Assembly (NCBI RefSeq): GCF_000001735.4 | Contig: NC_003070.9 | Span: 16,973,971-17,037,970, forward strand | Length of the DNA stretch: 64,000 nt | Direction of reading: 5' to 3' | From: Arabidopsis thaliana | Taxonomy: Eukaryota > Streptophyta > Magnoliopsida > Brassicales > Brassicaceae | In this document: piece by piece, positions 34,539-49,199 of the stretch | Layout of the letters: every line of letters starts with the position of its first letter | Position numbering within the stretch: the first letter of the stretch is position 1 | Program-made: the position numbers and the translations under genes | Notes under the pieces: model-generated | The model's input: only the letters and a program-made list of their open reading frames with translations | Told to the model about the DNA's origin: nothing | Database searches by the model: none

Positions 34539-35249
34539 ACAGCCTTTATGTTCAACCTGACCAATGCAACCAACGATCTCATCAGAATCACGCCCCTACA
34601 TATCGCATGATTCAATTTTGTAGGCTCTACAACCTTCCATTGAGATGGCAAACCGCCATTGGTTGTTTAAAATCTTATGTAGACGCTCTAGAAGAAAATA
34701 GTCTCGACTTTTTTTTTTTTTTAAAAGAGCAGTTATGTATTTGAGAATGTGCCGGAGAAAAAAAACAATACTATTATATATCAGAATTGAATAATACATA
34801 TGATAAATCATATATATAATGGATAAGGCTAATGTGAGTGTATAAGTCTCCAATGCTTCAAGCTGATTGTACCACCAAATCTTTTTCAAAAAACTAAAAA
34901 TTAAAAATTAAAAATAATTAAAATTTTCAAAAAATCAGAATTTAGGCAGAACAAATTGCAATAAAGTTTTTATTTCTTGTTTCTACAAATTAAAATATTT
35001 CTGGACGTATTTTTTAATCTTAAGAAGATAGGTTTCTTTAATTAATTTTTTATTCTTTATTTTAATTTTTGGAATTGAACAGAAGCTGATGAAGTGAATG
35101 ATAACGGATCCACCCAGCCGGACCCAAATAGCCCCAAAAGCCCTTAATTCATAGCTAACTTAACCCATTCCTCAAGAAAACAAAATTACTTTAAAACAGA
35201 AAAAAAGTTGATAAATTGCTTCAGTGTCAAATTCTGAGATCTGTAAAAG

Positions 35250-37637
<2,388 letters not shown>

Positions 37638-38576
37638 GAAAAGAATAAGCTCAGAGAAGAAGAGAGGGCCTAAAGGGCAGTGAAAAACTCTGTTATTCAC
37701 TTTGAAAAAACAAGCTGATGATTCTGTTTCAGTTTCTCAATGTTTTGTTTTGAGGTTCTAGTAAACACAAAAATTCTTGTTTTAGTAATGACAACTATTT
37801 TCTGTTTGTCCTATATTTTTTTATTTTATTTTCTGATCAAACATGCATCCTGTATATCTAAAATGTCAGAAAACTCAAGTGTCGTAATCACAAATCTTAG
37901 CAATGATTTTTCATATAAAAAATGTTACAAAAATCAATTATTAATTTATAATATTAGTGGGACCATATTTTTATATAAGATTTTTTAAAAAAATTATTAT
38001 CTTATTATTTTATCGATTTTAGTTAATTTTTATATTTGTCCGATCTGGAACTAGCAAAATTTATTAATTTTTCTTGTTTATTAATTTATAAAATTTATAC
38101 TGTATTCCTATCAATAACGATGAGTGCTACAAATGTGTGAAATGCGATTCAGATCTTCACAAAGTATTTGCTAGCCTTCCTTGCAAAAAATATTTACTGC
38201 ACAACTATAAACTCATTCTACAACTTCTGTGAGCTAATCATATCCTATTACGAATGATCAATATAACTTTTACGACTAAGTAATCATTTCTATAGCTTTT
38301 TATGGTGAACGATTTTGTCGACGACTTTATAACTGTCAGTTCTATATGTACCACAAAGATTAACAATAGATGGTTCTACATGCTGATGGTAGACAATTTT
38401 ACTCTTTTGAAAAATGAACCATAATGAACGTTAATTTTTGTCTTAATCTATTGACAAACGTAAAAGCATCCTCAACGGTGAGGCTCTCTGAAATGATCAT
38501 TGGATTAATAGAAAATATTAATTTTATGATTTTCTTATTTAATTAAATTTATAATAATTAATTGAATTCCATCAAT
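37638..38576. other. Intergenic: RPT4b 3' UTR and AT-rich DNA
   Basis: 3' UTR then A/T-rich DNA with no gene. It ends at the left target-site copy of the retroposed insert. Confidence 0.5.
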
Positions 38577-39287
38577 AGATCAAAACATGGTGAATCATCA
38601 AGAGACTCAAACATCCATCCTTTCACTGGACCTGCTTTTGCAACAAATACACCTCGTCTGGTTGAAATTGGTGAATCATCAAGGCAAAGTGAGAATACAG
38701 TGTCTGAGCACTTGATGGAAAAAGGGGATTCATCTAAGAGAAAGAATATGGCTGGTCCTAGGAATGAAGAAACTGTTAGGCAACACAAGCATCAAGATAA
38801 AGATCAAATGATAGGAGGTATTCTGAAACCTCCTAAAAAACGTTAACACTCTGCTAATTCTGTCAAAGTTTTTGTTTAGGCTGCAATGGAGGCAGCTTAA
38901 GGCGTATTGGTTTTTTGATTTAGGCTGCTTTGGTAACTAGTTTAGTTCGGCAGCTGTTGCTTTGAATAACTATGCGGATATGGTCATGTATTAATTTCTG
39001 GTTATGGCATATCTGCTATAGTTTCGTTTGCTTTGAGTTCAAGTGGAGACAGCAGCTCCTGGGTTGCAGAACGATGAGGATAGGGTCATTTTAAGACTTT
39101 TTGGTAATGACTTATCTGTTGTTGGTTCTGTTTAAACATGGAGTTCTTGTTGTTTTAGTTTCAATTCCATGTTGTAGTTTTCTGAATGTTGTCTTATGCT
39201 GTAGTGGAAGTTCCACTTTGTAACTTTTACAAAACTGGTTTGAATAAAAGGCAACTTATGAGAAAAAAAAAAAAAGATCAAAACATG
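38577..39287 (+). mobile_element. Retroposed insert with poly(A) and 13-bp target duplication
   Basis: AGATCAAAACATG occurs at 38577-38589 and again at 39275-39287. Just before the second copy is a poly(A) tract (39,262-39,274) preceded by GAATAAAAGGC, a poly(A)-signal-like word. These are the hallmarks of LINE-machinery insertion. The body starts inside an open frame (HGESSRDSNIHPFTGPAF to LKPPKKR, stop at 38844-38846) followed by about 400 bp of 3'-UTR-like sequence. The 5' truncation fits either a LINE carrying an ORF1-type tail (basic, Ser-rich, GESSR repeats) or a processed copy of a host mRNA. I cannot decide which. The perfect duplication suggests a recent event. Confidence 0.75.
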
Positions 39288-39542
39288 TGGTAAGTGAAGT
39301 CTTAAAAAGTAAAGACACGGCTCTTAAACGAGAGGTTTAAAGTCGGTTGTTTCACGAGTGGGTCTCTCTCCATTTTTTTTTTTATTGTTTCAATTTTTCG
39401 AATTTGTGTGAGAGTTTTCTGTTGGAAATGGTCTGAGACATTTTTTTATTATTATTTTATTAATAAAATAGATAAATGACCATAAATAAAAATAAGAAAA
39501 AAATATTTGGATTGAATCAGCTTTTGTATATCTCTAACTAAG
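39288..39542. other. Intergenic
   Basis: Short AT-rich spacer holding the 3' UTR of the minus-strand TLC gene. Nothing else seen. Confidence 0.4.
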
Positions 39543-41433
39543 CTAAGTAGACTTTTTGTTTGACTTTGGCTTCTTAAAAAGTTTATATCTCATCATCCCG
39601 AAAATTTTATAGAACCAAAAGATGCTCACGAGTTGTAATCCTGATCCCATTGCCTGTAAAAAATAAGTCCACATATCATTAAAGTATCATATTCAAATTG
39701 AAAATTATGATATACTGAGAGATTAATCGACATAATATATATACTTTAGATGATAAAATCTATATTTTGGTTTGGAGAACAATACTTTTGTGTTACAAAA
39801 AAATTCACATATTAACAAAACAAATGGAGAAATTGATGAAATCAAAATATGTAACTAATGTAAAACCAAAGCAAAATTAACATATTATAAAATATGAAGA
39901 TATCTTGTTGACGAAAATAATATAAACACAATTTCTTGGTAGTTGGGAAAGATGAATGAATAAATAAATACCTTGATGAAGATGGGATTATCAGCTGATA
40001 GACTGACGTAAACGAGGAAAGGTCCACACACAATTCTCGCCAATGTGAATATAGTGGCAAAACACACCTATCAATATCATCAGTTAATATAAAGCATGTC
40101 GGTGCTTAAGTTTTTAGAAGCTTCCTTCATACAATAAAATAGATTTAACTTTGACTTAATGAAATATTATAAATAAATCTAGAGAAGTAGATTTGGGTTT
40201 TACAGGAAGACCTAAACTAATAAATCTTCAACGTCAATTTTTTTTCTTTTTCTTTAATAAAGTGTGAAATTTATAGATCGAAAGATAGGTCTATGTACAA
40301 GGTAAAATGTCATAATCTAAAACAGGTATCTAAGCTATTAGAAGCAAAAACAGAACATAACTTAGGGATAATGCAGGTGTGACCATCTCTCCATTAAACA
40401 AAACGTCAAAAAAATTTAACAATTGCAATTGAAAGTTGCCATTCAATGGAATTAAAACCATAACGACCATAGACTTTTTTTTTCTTCATATCCAACGGTG
40501 GTCCCGGTTTTATACTATCCAACTACATAATAAGTATAGCCGTCATCGAACTAGTGACCTAGTGTAGACAGTTTAAGTCAAAAATACTCGATGATTGTGC
40601 ATTATTCCATTTTCTAAAAGAATATACAATCGTTCTGTTTGCATTTAACTAGGAGTTGATGATGGAGTAAAGACTACATTAACATGTTTTAATATCTATC
40701 CATTTAAAACTTGTTTAGATCACACAAAAAGATGATATATGTATACTCACATCGGCAGCTAGATTGAGTTTGGTGTCTTTGTATCCAATCTCTTTGAGAA
40801 TCTCCCTAAGGTGGAAAAAAGGACTTGATATCTCTGCTACCCACAGTGTAGCCACGATCTCAGATCCAGACTTCGAAACAATAAATGATACCAAAACTTA
40901 GTAACCACAAACTCTCATATATCTTCTAATAGTAATCATTGATTTCGAGACAAAAACAATAAAAATACCTTTTGGTATGCAAGTCCAGCTATAAAACCAA
41001 GAATGCTAACGAAATGATGAACCGCGTTATCAATGCTAAACACTTGATCGAAATGACAACATATTAGATCGTAGATCATGTACGACAACGAAAACGCCAT
41101 CACGTCCATCTGTTGTGTGTTTTGTTTTATCACCAGTTTGGTTACAATGTGCAAAAAGAGTGATTATATATAGTTAAGTGAAGTGATGATGTGATTAATA
41201 AGAACCTGTTTATGAGATGGCTTAGAAGCAAGGGGACAAACAGGGCAAGACAAATCTTGAACAGAGAGTGTTGCTAAAGTGACAGCGATAGTCGCGTGAG
41301 CCGTGGAGAGAAGACGGTTGCTGAAGCTGAATGAGTAGCTTGAGAAGATTCTCCGGGTGAGAATGAAGGCCACACCCCATGAGATGACTCCAAATACTAT
41401 TATCTTAATTGCTCTTACTTGTTCTTCCTCCAT
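39543..41433 (-). CDS. TLC-domain (TRAM/LAG1/CLN8) membrane protein
   Basis: Five minus-strand exons: 41433-41206, 41109-40969, 40870-40751, 40067-39972 and 39653-39543, total 696 nt, 231 residues, all in phase. An in-frame ATG 57 bp upstream (41490) would add 19 residues; MEEEQVRAIK was chosen because a membrane helix follows directly. Multiple hydrophobic helices (IIVFGVISWGVAFIL, LLSTAHATIAVTLATLSV, HHFVSILGFIAGLAY, FATIFTLARIVCGPFLVYV, LQLVSIFWFYKIFGMM) and TLC motifs YMIYDLICCHFD, DNAVHHFVSILGF and the E-I-S-S-PFFHLREIL segment (TLC proteins use such His residues). It ends with a Lys-rich cytosolic tail (KKPKSNKKST), a possible ER retention feature. TLC proteins act in lipid sensing or ceramide synthesis. 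This clade lacks the Hox-like domain of ceramide synthases. From memory At1g45010. Confidence 0.9.
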
Positions 41434-41808
41434 ATGATCACTTGATCTCCTTTTTTCGCAAGCCAAGGCAAAATTTTGTTGTGATGACAAGAGAGATGGA
41501 GAGGAATAAAAACATTTCAGTGATGTTAGTAGACCGACATTATTGGTGGTATGTTAGTTGGGAATTTTGGGATTCAATGGTGTGGATCCCATACACATTA
41601 ATGTTTCTGTTAAAAATTGACCTATAAAGATTTGATCCAAAGATTTTGGAATTATTTCGTCTAGCTCTAATCACCCAAGTTATTTCCTTTAAATGGTGAT
41701 CATTTTTTTTGTTTCTTAGAGTATCTTAAGTTTTGTCCGAAAAAAAGAAAAAGAAAAAAGTATCGTAAGCAAGAAAAAGAAAAAAGTACCGTAAGCAGTA
41801 GACATTAT
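41434..41808. other. Upstream region of the TLC gene
   Basis: Promoter and leader of the minus-strand TLC gene, then a spacer with two copies of AAAAAGTA(T/C)CGTAAGCA (about 41,755-41,798). No gene. Confidence 0.45.
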
Positions 41809-42749
41809 GGGACGATTGGTAAGGGTGACTGTAAAGACTTTAACTTTAAAAATAGTAACTGTAGAAAGTTTGGCTGCAGAGACTTTGAATTTTAAAATCT
41901 GATCGGTAACAAAAGCTTTAAAAACTGTTACTGTTATTTATTTATATTTATTACTATTAAATATAAATGATATCAAAATTTAATTATGTTGTAACATAGT
42001 GACAAAACAAATATTTTATTAATAGTAAAAAAAATTAAAATACAAAATTTCTTAAATAAATATTCATAACAAACAAAATGCAAATCTATTACTCATTCAT
42101 TTAAAATTTTAATAACCAAAATTTGCATTAAGAAGTGGGATAAAGTGAGAAAAATTATGGAGCTTCAGGATTATTATGATAAATGTTGTTTTGCTTCGTC
42201 AAATTATCCAAACGATTTTTCCCTTGTTTCGAACATAAATTACTTCCAAAATTATTATTAGTATTCTGAAGAATTCTTTCTTTTTGAATAGCACTTAAAC
42301 CTTTTTTTGTTATTATTCAAATTTTAAATGACCAACATGAACCTTATATTGTTTTTGAAAAATGTTAATTATGTAAACTCTCTTACACTTACATTAATGT
42401 TGATGATGAAAATAAAATAATTATTAGTAAAACAGATCTTAAAAGAAAGAGAAAAAACTAATAATAATTAATTTAAGAAAAATGATTTGTGAAAAAAATA
42501 AATATAAACTTGTGGAGATTTTTAAATTATCATGGGGAAAAGAAAAAAGAAAGTTTTTAATTTTATTTTGTTTGAAAGCCATGTATTCCAGACTTTACAA
42601 AAAAGAAAAGAAAATAAAGAACATACAAAAAACTTAAGGCTATAAGAACTCATTGAAAAACTAAAGTAAAAAAAGCATGATTGGCAAAAATAAAACTTTG
42701 AAGACTTTAGAATACTCTCAAACCCTTGAAAGTTCTTGCCAATCACTCC
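41809..42749. mobile_element. Candidate non-autonomous TIR element
   Basis: The left end GGGACGATTGGTAAGGGTG and the right end reverse complement GGAGTGATTGGCAAGAACTT are similar over about 18 positions. TAT flanks both sides (41806-41808 and 42750-42752). The interior is AT-rich and non-coding. The TIR match is imperfect and the flanking duplication only 3 bp, so this is a tentative call. Confidence 0.45.
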
Positions 42750-45235
42750 TATGTGTTTATTACATATGGAGTGTGTAAAGAGACTAACGACCAACAACTA
42801 ACGACCTCAAGACAAAAGCACTGCATATATGTCTTTTCTATAAAATAAGTTGAGGTCAACTAACTGTATTTTTATAAAAGTCGCTATAAGAAATTTGAAT
42901 TTGTTTTTTTAGGTCGACGGAATTTACTTACTTCCAATTAGATTCTCAATCAAAAGCGGTTTAGAAATATTAAAAATTGACTATACAGTTATTCAAAATA
43001 TCAAGTTATATTCGTTTTATCTTGTCGTATTGATCCACAACAAACCAAATAATATATTGGGTGAATTAAATTTCACTGCTCAGACGAATGCGAAATTAGG
43101 AAAGTATGAGTGATGATTTCATATTTAGTTCTCTCTCCTCCCGACAACAAATTCTGACATATTTGCCCCTACTCAGCAGAGATATTGTTGGATACGTAAT
43201 GATTGTGCAACATTTAATGCCCCTGAAAAAATTATTGCTAATGTTTCTTACATGGAAATATATCCTTAACATAACTTCAACCCAAGTTGTTAGTGGGTAA
43301 GACATGTATATGAATTAGTATAAAAAGAATAATGATACAGTTTAGGATGAACTAAATGTGGCAATAATGTAACCGCTACAGAGCAGTTGGAGTCGCCGAA
43401 GCAGGACACAAGTATGAAGATAATTAGGTTAGTCGATAATAAGTTATTTGATATGGTATCATAGATTATATTAGAAGATAGTTGATAGAAGATAAGAATA
43501 AATAAGACTATGCCCAATAGTAGAAGACGATAACCAGATAGCAGATAATAAAGTTAATATAGTTGTAGGGCTTCACCACTCGTAATGAAATGTTGAGTTA
43601 TTACACGTGTAGTGAGAGTACCGCAAAAATTCGTATACGGTAATAAAGTATCCGATAATAAATCCGTTAGGGGTTAAAACTTCAACACGCGCAATAAAAT
43701 GTCGAGATATTACACAAAGTAAAACAATATGAAATGTCGAGATAATGAGATAGCAGATATTAGAGTTAATATATTCATAATAGAGTTAATATATTCACCG
43801 CTCGCAACACGTGAGACGAATTCTGAACCGCAAAAATTCGTGTACGGTAATAAATTATCTGATAACAAACCAATTAGGAGTTAAAACTTCAAAACATGCA
43901 ATGAAATGTCGAGATAACGAGATAGCAAATAATAGAGTTTATATAGATATAGGTCCTCTCGCAATGAAATGTCGACTTATTACACGTAGGGAGAGTAAAT
44001 AAAATGTAGAATTCTGAAGCGCAATGTCGGTAATAAAGTATCTGATAATAAATCCGTTAGAGGTTAAAACTTCAACACGCGCAATAAAGTGTCGAGATAT
44101 TACACAGAGTGAAACAATATAAAATGTCGAGATAACGAGATAGCAGATAATAGAGTTAATATATTCATAACAGAGTTAATATATTCACTACTCGCAACAC
44201 GTGAGACGAATTTTGAACAGTAAAAACTCGTGTACGGTAATAAATTATCCGATAACAAACCAATTAGGATGAAAGAGACGAAGAAAAAATATGAGGTAAA
44301 TATAGATTGGACCGAAACGACGCCTCGATTGAAAACTATCAAAATAATATAAAATTTTGATTCACCCACCAAAATATCCAAAACAAGATCTTCTACTATT
44401 CACCTGACACAGAGAAATATAAAAGCTACGTTTAGATTTTTACTAGACATAGGGGTACATGCGTCTTTATTTTTGCAACAGTAGCGCCGAAACTTTTGGG
44501 AAATTAGAACCTAAATACTGAATCCACTGAGCATACCTAGTGCAATTTCCCTAATATATTTCTATAATTTCAAAATCATATATTTGCCAACAAAAATAAT
44601 AAATTCCTTGTTGGCTAGCTACAAATTTAGTACAATGAAAAATTAGGAGTGGTTCAATATCTTTTCTCACATTAATGAGATTTAATCAGCAGCAACCAAC
44701 TTGTTGGAAGAAATAAAAATTATTGCTTATAAGCATTCAACTTTGTGGCATAAGTAAAAGAATTCAAATACAAATTCTTTCACACAACAAAATATTGGAT
44801 GGAGAAGGATCAAGAATCATGAAGTAGAAACGAGTGCAATCACCAATTATATTTCATGATATGGTTACCTATTTGACAATCTTACTATTAGACATCTCTA
44901 GCTTCCCTTCCTATTGCTTAATTGTTGATCATTTATTTTTGTTTCTTAGAATTCCTTTGAGTAGACATTATGTTCTTTTTACATATGGAATGTGTAAAAA
45001 GTTACTATATTTAATCGATTTATTTTAAACATTTGAATTTTGTTTTAGGTCGACGGAATGTACTAACTTTCAATTAAATTACCTAGTCAACACTACAACT
45101 AGTTTTGACGATACAAAATAGGTTAGCATATATTAAAAATTGACGTTCGGGTTATTCATAATATCAAGTTACATTTGTTCTGTCGGTTTGATTTGATGCA
45201 CAAAAATCCAAAAAACATAATTTTGTAGAAAAAAC
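42750..45235. repeat. Pair of diverged direct repeats about 2.1 kb apart
   Basis: 42,755-43,080 and 44,972-45,235 share TTACATATGGA(G/A)TGTGTAAA, AGGTCGACGGAAT, ATTAAAAATTGAC and ATATCAAGTTA in the same order and orientation. They could be long terminal repeats of a long-dead element or ends of a segmental duplication. The interior has no recognisable retroelement gene. Confidence 0.5.
43550..44270. repeat. Tandem repeat block, 390-bp period with half-unit substructure
   Basis: GGTTAAAACTTCAACACGCG (43,671 and 44,061) and CTCGCAACACGTGAGACGAA (43,801 and 44,191) recur at a constant 390-bp offset. Each unit holds two related halves of about 195 bp, each with GTAATAAA(G/T)TATC(C/T)GATAA and AATGTCGAGATA. 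Non-coding. Confidence 0.85.
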
Positions 45236-45840
45236 CACACATGCTATAATTCTTTCGTTTCCCTACGAATTAATAGTCTGTAATATAATCATTGGGTTAA
45301 GTTATTCAAAATCGTTATAATAGTTTTCTCAATTTTAAAAATCGGCTAACAGAAATATGATTAGACTTCGTAGTAATTTAATATTTTTTGCTGTTCAGGT
45401 TTAAAAATGTATAGTATCATATTTTGGGTTGGAAAAAGCATCCAACAAATTGTTCTTACTGATTTTGGCCATTTTTCCACACAATGTGCATAGTTTTTTG
45501 GTACCATGTCAAAACTATGTACCACATTACCTATATCTAAAATAGGTTTTGGTGATACAATATTGCGTCGCAAATTCAAACAATACAATTCATTAAAACT
45601 TGCTATAAAACTTGACAAAATATTTGTAATATCCACTCTATTCATAACTTCATGGAACAAAGTAGGGTGAGTTAAGAATATATACATGGAAGAAGTTTTA
45701 ATTAAGAATGTATACATGTAGATTTGATATTTGGGTGAGATTAATCTTGCAACACAAATATTCCAACTATACCCCTATAAGTCAGAGATATTTGTAGGCG
45801 ATTGAAGAAAGATATAGTGCATTAAATGCGTCGACAGAAA
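45236..45840. other. AT-rich intergenic DNA
   Basis: No gene recognised. A 118-codon frame on the minus strand (45,361-45,717) matches no family and has AT-driven composition, so it is not called. Confidence 0.4.
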
Positions 45841-45899
45841 CGGGACATTAAATTAGCATACCTTTAGCAGCTACATATGTAACTAACGATAACATAACA

Positions 45900-46690
45900 A
45901 AACAAGTAAGCAAAATGTTATCGAACTAAGTTATAATCTAACATGCTGATGATTATCCCCCTATAAAGAAATTTAAAACCAAATTAACAATATTGAAGAC
46001 AAGCGGGTTACGAAAATGTTACCCGATAATAGTGTGATTAACAATTAACAAGCCACACAAAGACCTTAACCAAAGGTTGTCAACTACACAACCGTTTTAA
46101 ATATTTATTCAACACACAAACTATCTAACCTGGTCGTTACCGACTGTAGTGTTGTCGCCTCACATATCAATGTCGCCTTACAATAGAAGAGATACAGTCG
46201 GAATTGCGAAGCTAAAGAAGGAGTAAAAACTGGATATTTTGTTTGTTGTCGGATATGTATGTTAATAATTAACAATCTGTTTTGTGTTATCGGATATCAG
46301 ATATTTTGTTATCGGATAAGTATGTTAACAATCGGATATTTTGTTTGTTATCAGATAAGTATGGTAACAGAAGAGATACAGTCGGAATTGCGAAGTTAAA
46401 GAAGGAGCAAAAACTGGATATTTTGTTTGTTATCGGATAAGTATGTTAACAATTAACAATTTTTTTTGTTGACAATCATTTATTTTCGTTTCCGAAAAAA
46501 ATGTATGGACGAAGTGACACTAATCTAACATAACAGGTAAGAAAAATGTTATCGAAATAAGTTACAATCTAACATGCCGATAATCATCCTCCAATAACGA
46601 AATTGAAAACCAAATTAACAATATTTTTTCACGGCCGGTTACTAATTTGTTACCCGATAATAGTGTGAATAACAATCATGTTGGACAATG
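45900..46690. repeat. Local duplications of about 630 bp and 185 bp
   Basis: ATGTTATCGAA(C/A)TAAGTTA(T/C)AATC at 45,914 and 46,545 starts a roughly 130-bp segment repeated at an offset of about 631. Between them GAAGAGATACAGTCGGAATT and GGATATTTTGTTTGTT recur at about 185 bp. Nested local duplications of non-coding DNA. Confidence 0.8.
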
Positions 46691-47666
46691 GTATTTCTCA
46701 TCAATTATGCGGGACAATAATATCTGTTGTCTGACATAATATTAGGCTAAGGGTAATAAAAAAACTTAAAATATAATAGAGGGATACAATAGTATTTATA
46801 AACTGAACATAGAAAAGGAAACAGTAGTATAATGAGTGACTTAATTTTACAGTTTTCTGAGTACATATAGTGATAATACCCAACAAAGTATAGTAAAAGT
46901 TAATATTTGTTGAAACAAAAAAAATTCACAAATTCTAAAATCTGAAAACATAGATATTGTTACACTTTCTATACAATTTACTATCATGGATAGGTTATAG
47001 ATAAAGTGAATTGCAAAACTAACCAAATATAATAATTGAATTAAAAATCTCAGACCTATTTGAAATATTAAGAAAGTAACATATATAGTAAGTAAAATGA
47101 CCAGAGGTGAAAATGGTGGTGGTGGCTTCGGTCCGGTGATGGTGGCTCCGGCAACTGTGTCTCGAAGACAGTGACTCCGGCGGTGGTGAAGATAATAAAA
47201 ATATAATTGTATTTAAATTGTTTATATATATTGGGTTATATATATGCAAATTTCTATAAAAATCAATTCGTGTTCGGCAAGAGCGTGTAATAAAACATGA
47301 GAAATTGTTCAATATCTTTTCAAAGGCAACAAAATAAAACAAAAAGTCAACATCGTGTTGGAAACTATGCCTGAAGCCAAAAAAAATACTAAATTTTATA
47401 GACGAATCATTGAACTCAGTTAATACTTTATTTCTGAAATCATTACACTCAATTTTTTTAAGACTCGCGCGTTACTCGCATATAACGGGGGATATATAAT
47501 ATAGGGATATCGTTTTGATCTGATCAACTAATTTAGCAAAATATTATAATCTACTAGACTATAAAATAGTAAGCATTAATCAAGCATAAGATGTATTACA
47601 CACTTGTTTGTCAAACCAAACAAAAAATAATACATTTTTCCTCTTTGAAGATCGACGAGCTGATCA
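46691..47666. other. Intergenic DNA upstream of the ML-domain gene
   Basis: AT-rich, with a short G/C-rich patch (47,105-47,190; GGTGGTGGTGG, CTCCGGCGGTGG) and a GACTCGCGCGTTACTCGC word near 47,462. No gene. The last 100 bases should be promoter and leader of the next gene. Confidence 0.4.
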
Positions 47667-48644
47667 ATGGCGAAATCTCACTACCAGCCTCTGTTTCTTC
47701 TCCTTGCATCACTCTTGTTCTTGCCTGCTTTGCATGCCGTCGATTTTAAATACTGCAACGGTACGTATCAATTTTTTAAGTCTTAAGTTACTTTGTGGGA
47801 TTTTACCGTGTTGATATATAACACCTATTCTTGTTATTTGATCAATCAAAAGATTTAGTTTGCTCCTATCTCTATAGATAAAACACCTACTCCAAATTAA
47901 TTGACATACCAATTCTCTTTCCATAATATTTTTGTAAACTACGAGAGAAGTCAACCCTGTAGTATCTCGATGTGAATTCCTACCGAGGTTGACCAGATCA
48001 GCCAGTAGAATTTATCATATATATATTTGCATAAAAAGATATGTAGACTTGCCATCTTTGCAACTGTTGTAGGTATTGGATACGTCGATAAAATCACTAA
48101 AGTGGAGATTTCTCCCGATGATCCCTCAACTGTTATTACAATCTCCGGTCTTACAAGTAGGCAATATATTTTCTAATTTCCGTTTCAAATTTCTAACTCT
48201 CTTTTTTTCTAATATATATTTTCTTGATATGATCCTTTTATGCATATATAGGAAGAGGACTCGTCTATGCTGGAACTGTAGTCGTGGCCAGTGGAATTGG
48301 CGAATTTAATATCCCTTTTAAATACTACGACTTTTGTCAGTTGTGTAAATGCCCTATGCTAAGTGGCACCAACTTTGTTTTCACTCTTTCTCAAATTCTC
48401 ATTCCAAAAGCTTTTGCGGTAACTATTCTTAGTTTTTTACCCTTTTCTTAAAGAAACAAATCTGAGATAAAATGCTGAACTAAGCACTCTTTTTCTATTT
48501 TCTTGTTTTTATAACATGTGTTCGTAGAGTGACAAGCTTGCTGTTACGTTGAGTTTAATATCTAGAGATCAAACAGAAGGAGTGTGCGTCTACTTCGATT
48601 TCCCTACTTCAGCTAACTCTATGCTTAATCAAGCTAGCGAATGA
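47667..48644 (+). CDS. ML (MD-2-related lipid-recognition) domain protein, secreted
   Basis: Four exons: 47667-47760, 48073-48156, 48252-48418 and 48528-48644, total 462 nt, 153 residues, normal for plant ML proteins. Signal peptide (PLFLLLASLLFLPALHA) then VDFKYCN. The ML fold is supported by the Cys pattern (KYCN, DFCQLCKCPMLSG, GVCVYF) and by VEISPDDPSTVITISG and FTLSQILIPKAFA strands. ML proteins bind lipids in an immunoglobulin-like pocket; animal relatives include MD-2 and NPC2. Plant members are apoplastic or vacuolar with mostly unknown ligands. All junctions stay in phase and no stop interrupts, so it looks functional. From memory At1g45015. Confidence 0.85.
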
Positions 48645-49165
48645 AAATATGTTTTCAAGTCTTTATCTATATTAGTCTCTCTCTCGCTACCCTTAACCGA
48701 TTTGTTATGTTGTATTGTTGGTTTGGTTTCTATAATCCGGGACGTTATACCCAAGATGAAATTACTTGATGTTATGGCTTCTCTCATCGTTCATAAAATG
48801 AATTTTAATTTATTTTCCAAAGAAATATATCGGAAACGAAACCACGATGATCTTTAACAATGGATTGGCTTTCAACATATAAATACTAGATAAAAGTTTG
48901 TGTCATGCTTCTGCTTTGATTTTATGAGTAGTTTATATATATATATATATTGTTAAATTATATACATTCGATAAATATAAAATATCATTGTTCTACCTTA
49001 AAATAGGTGTGCAGATTCATATAGCTAGATGAAAGGTAAGAAAATGAGGTAGAAAAACAATTTTTATAAAATTATAGTAAAAATGATAATTGTGTTGAAT
49101 AGCACACTGATGAATCTTCTATTTGTATGATAAAACTTGTATGACTTTTTAGATTATTTCTTCAT

Positions 49166-49197
<32 letters not shown>

Positions 49198-49199
49198 TT
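48645..49199. other. Intergenic with (TA)n run
   Basis: 3' UTR of the ML gene and AT-rich DNA, ending in an AT dinucleotide run at about 49,165-49,193 that adjoins the left end of the LINE. Confidence 0.5.

Larger units (their letters stand above)
32050..35249. other. Gene-free AT-rich region with simple repeats
   Basis: No gene supported. Contents: a (TA)n run (32,720-32,752), a GTGATTGGT-started A-rich segment at about 33,008, two near-identical words around AACAATATATTCTCAACC (33,240 and 33,310), a CAC/CAT trinucleotide block (33,590-33,910), a tRNA-like relic (34,425-34,481), and a second (TA)n run (34,511-34,538). The last 100 bases should be the RPT4b promoter and leader. Confidence 0.5.

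Noticed and set aside
45361-45717. 118-codon minus-strand frame
   Set aside because: No recognisable domain, AT-driven composition, located in repeat-rich intergenic DNA.
47019-47342. 107-codon minus-strand frame upstream of the ML gene
   Set aside because: Low-complexity Ser/His stretch from a GGTGGTGG patch and AT-rich flanks; no family resemblance.
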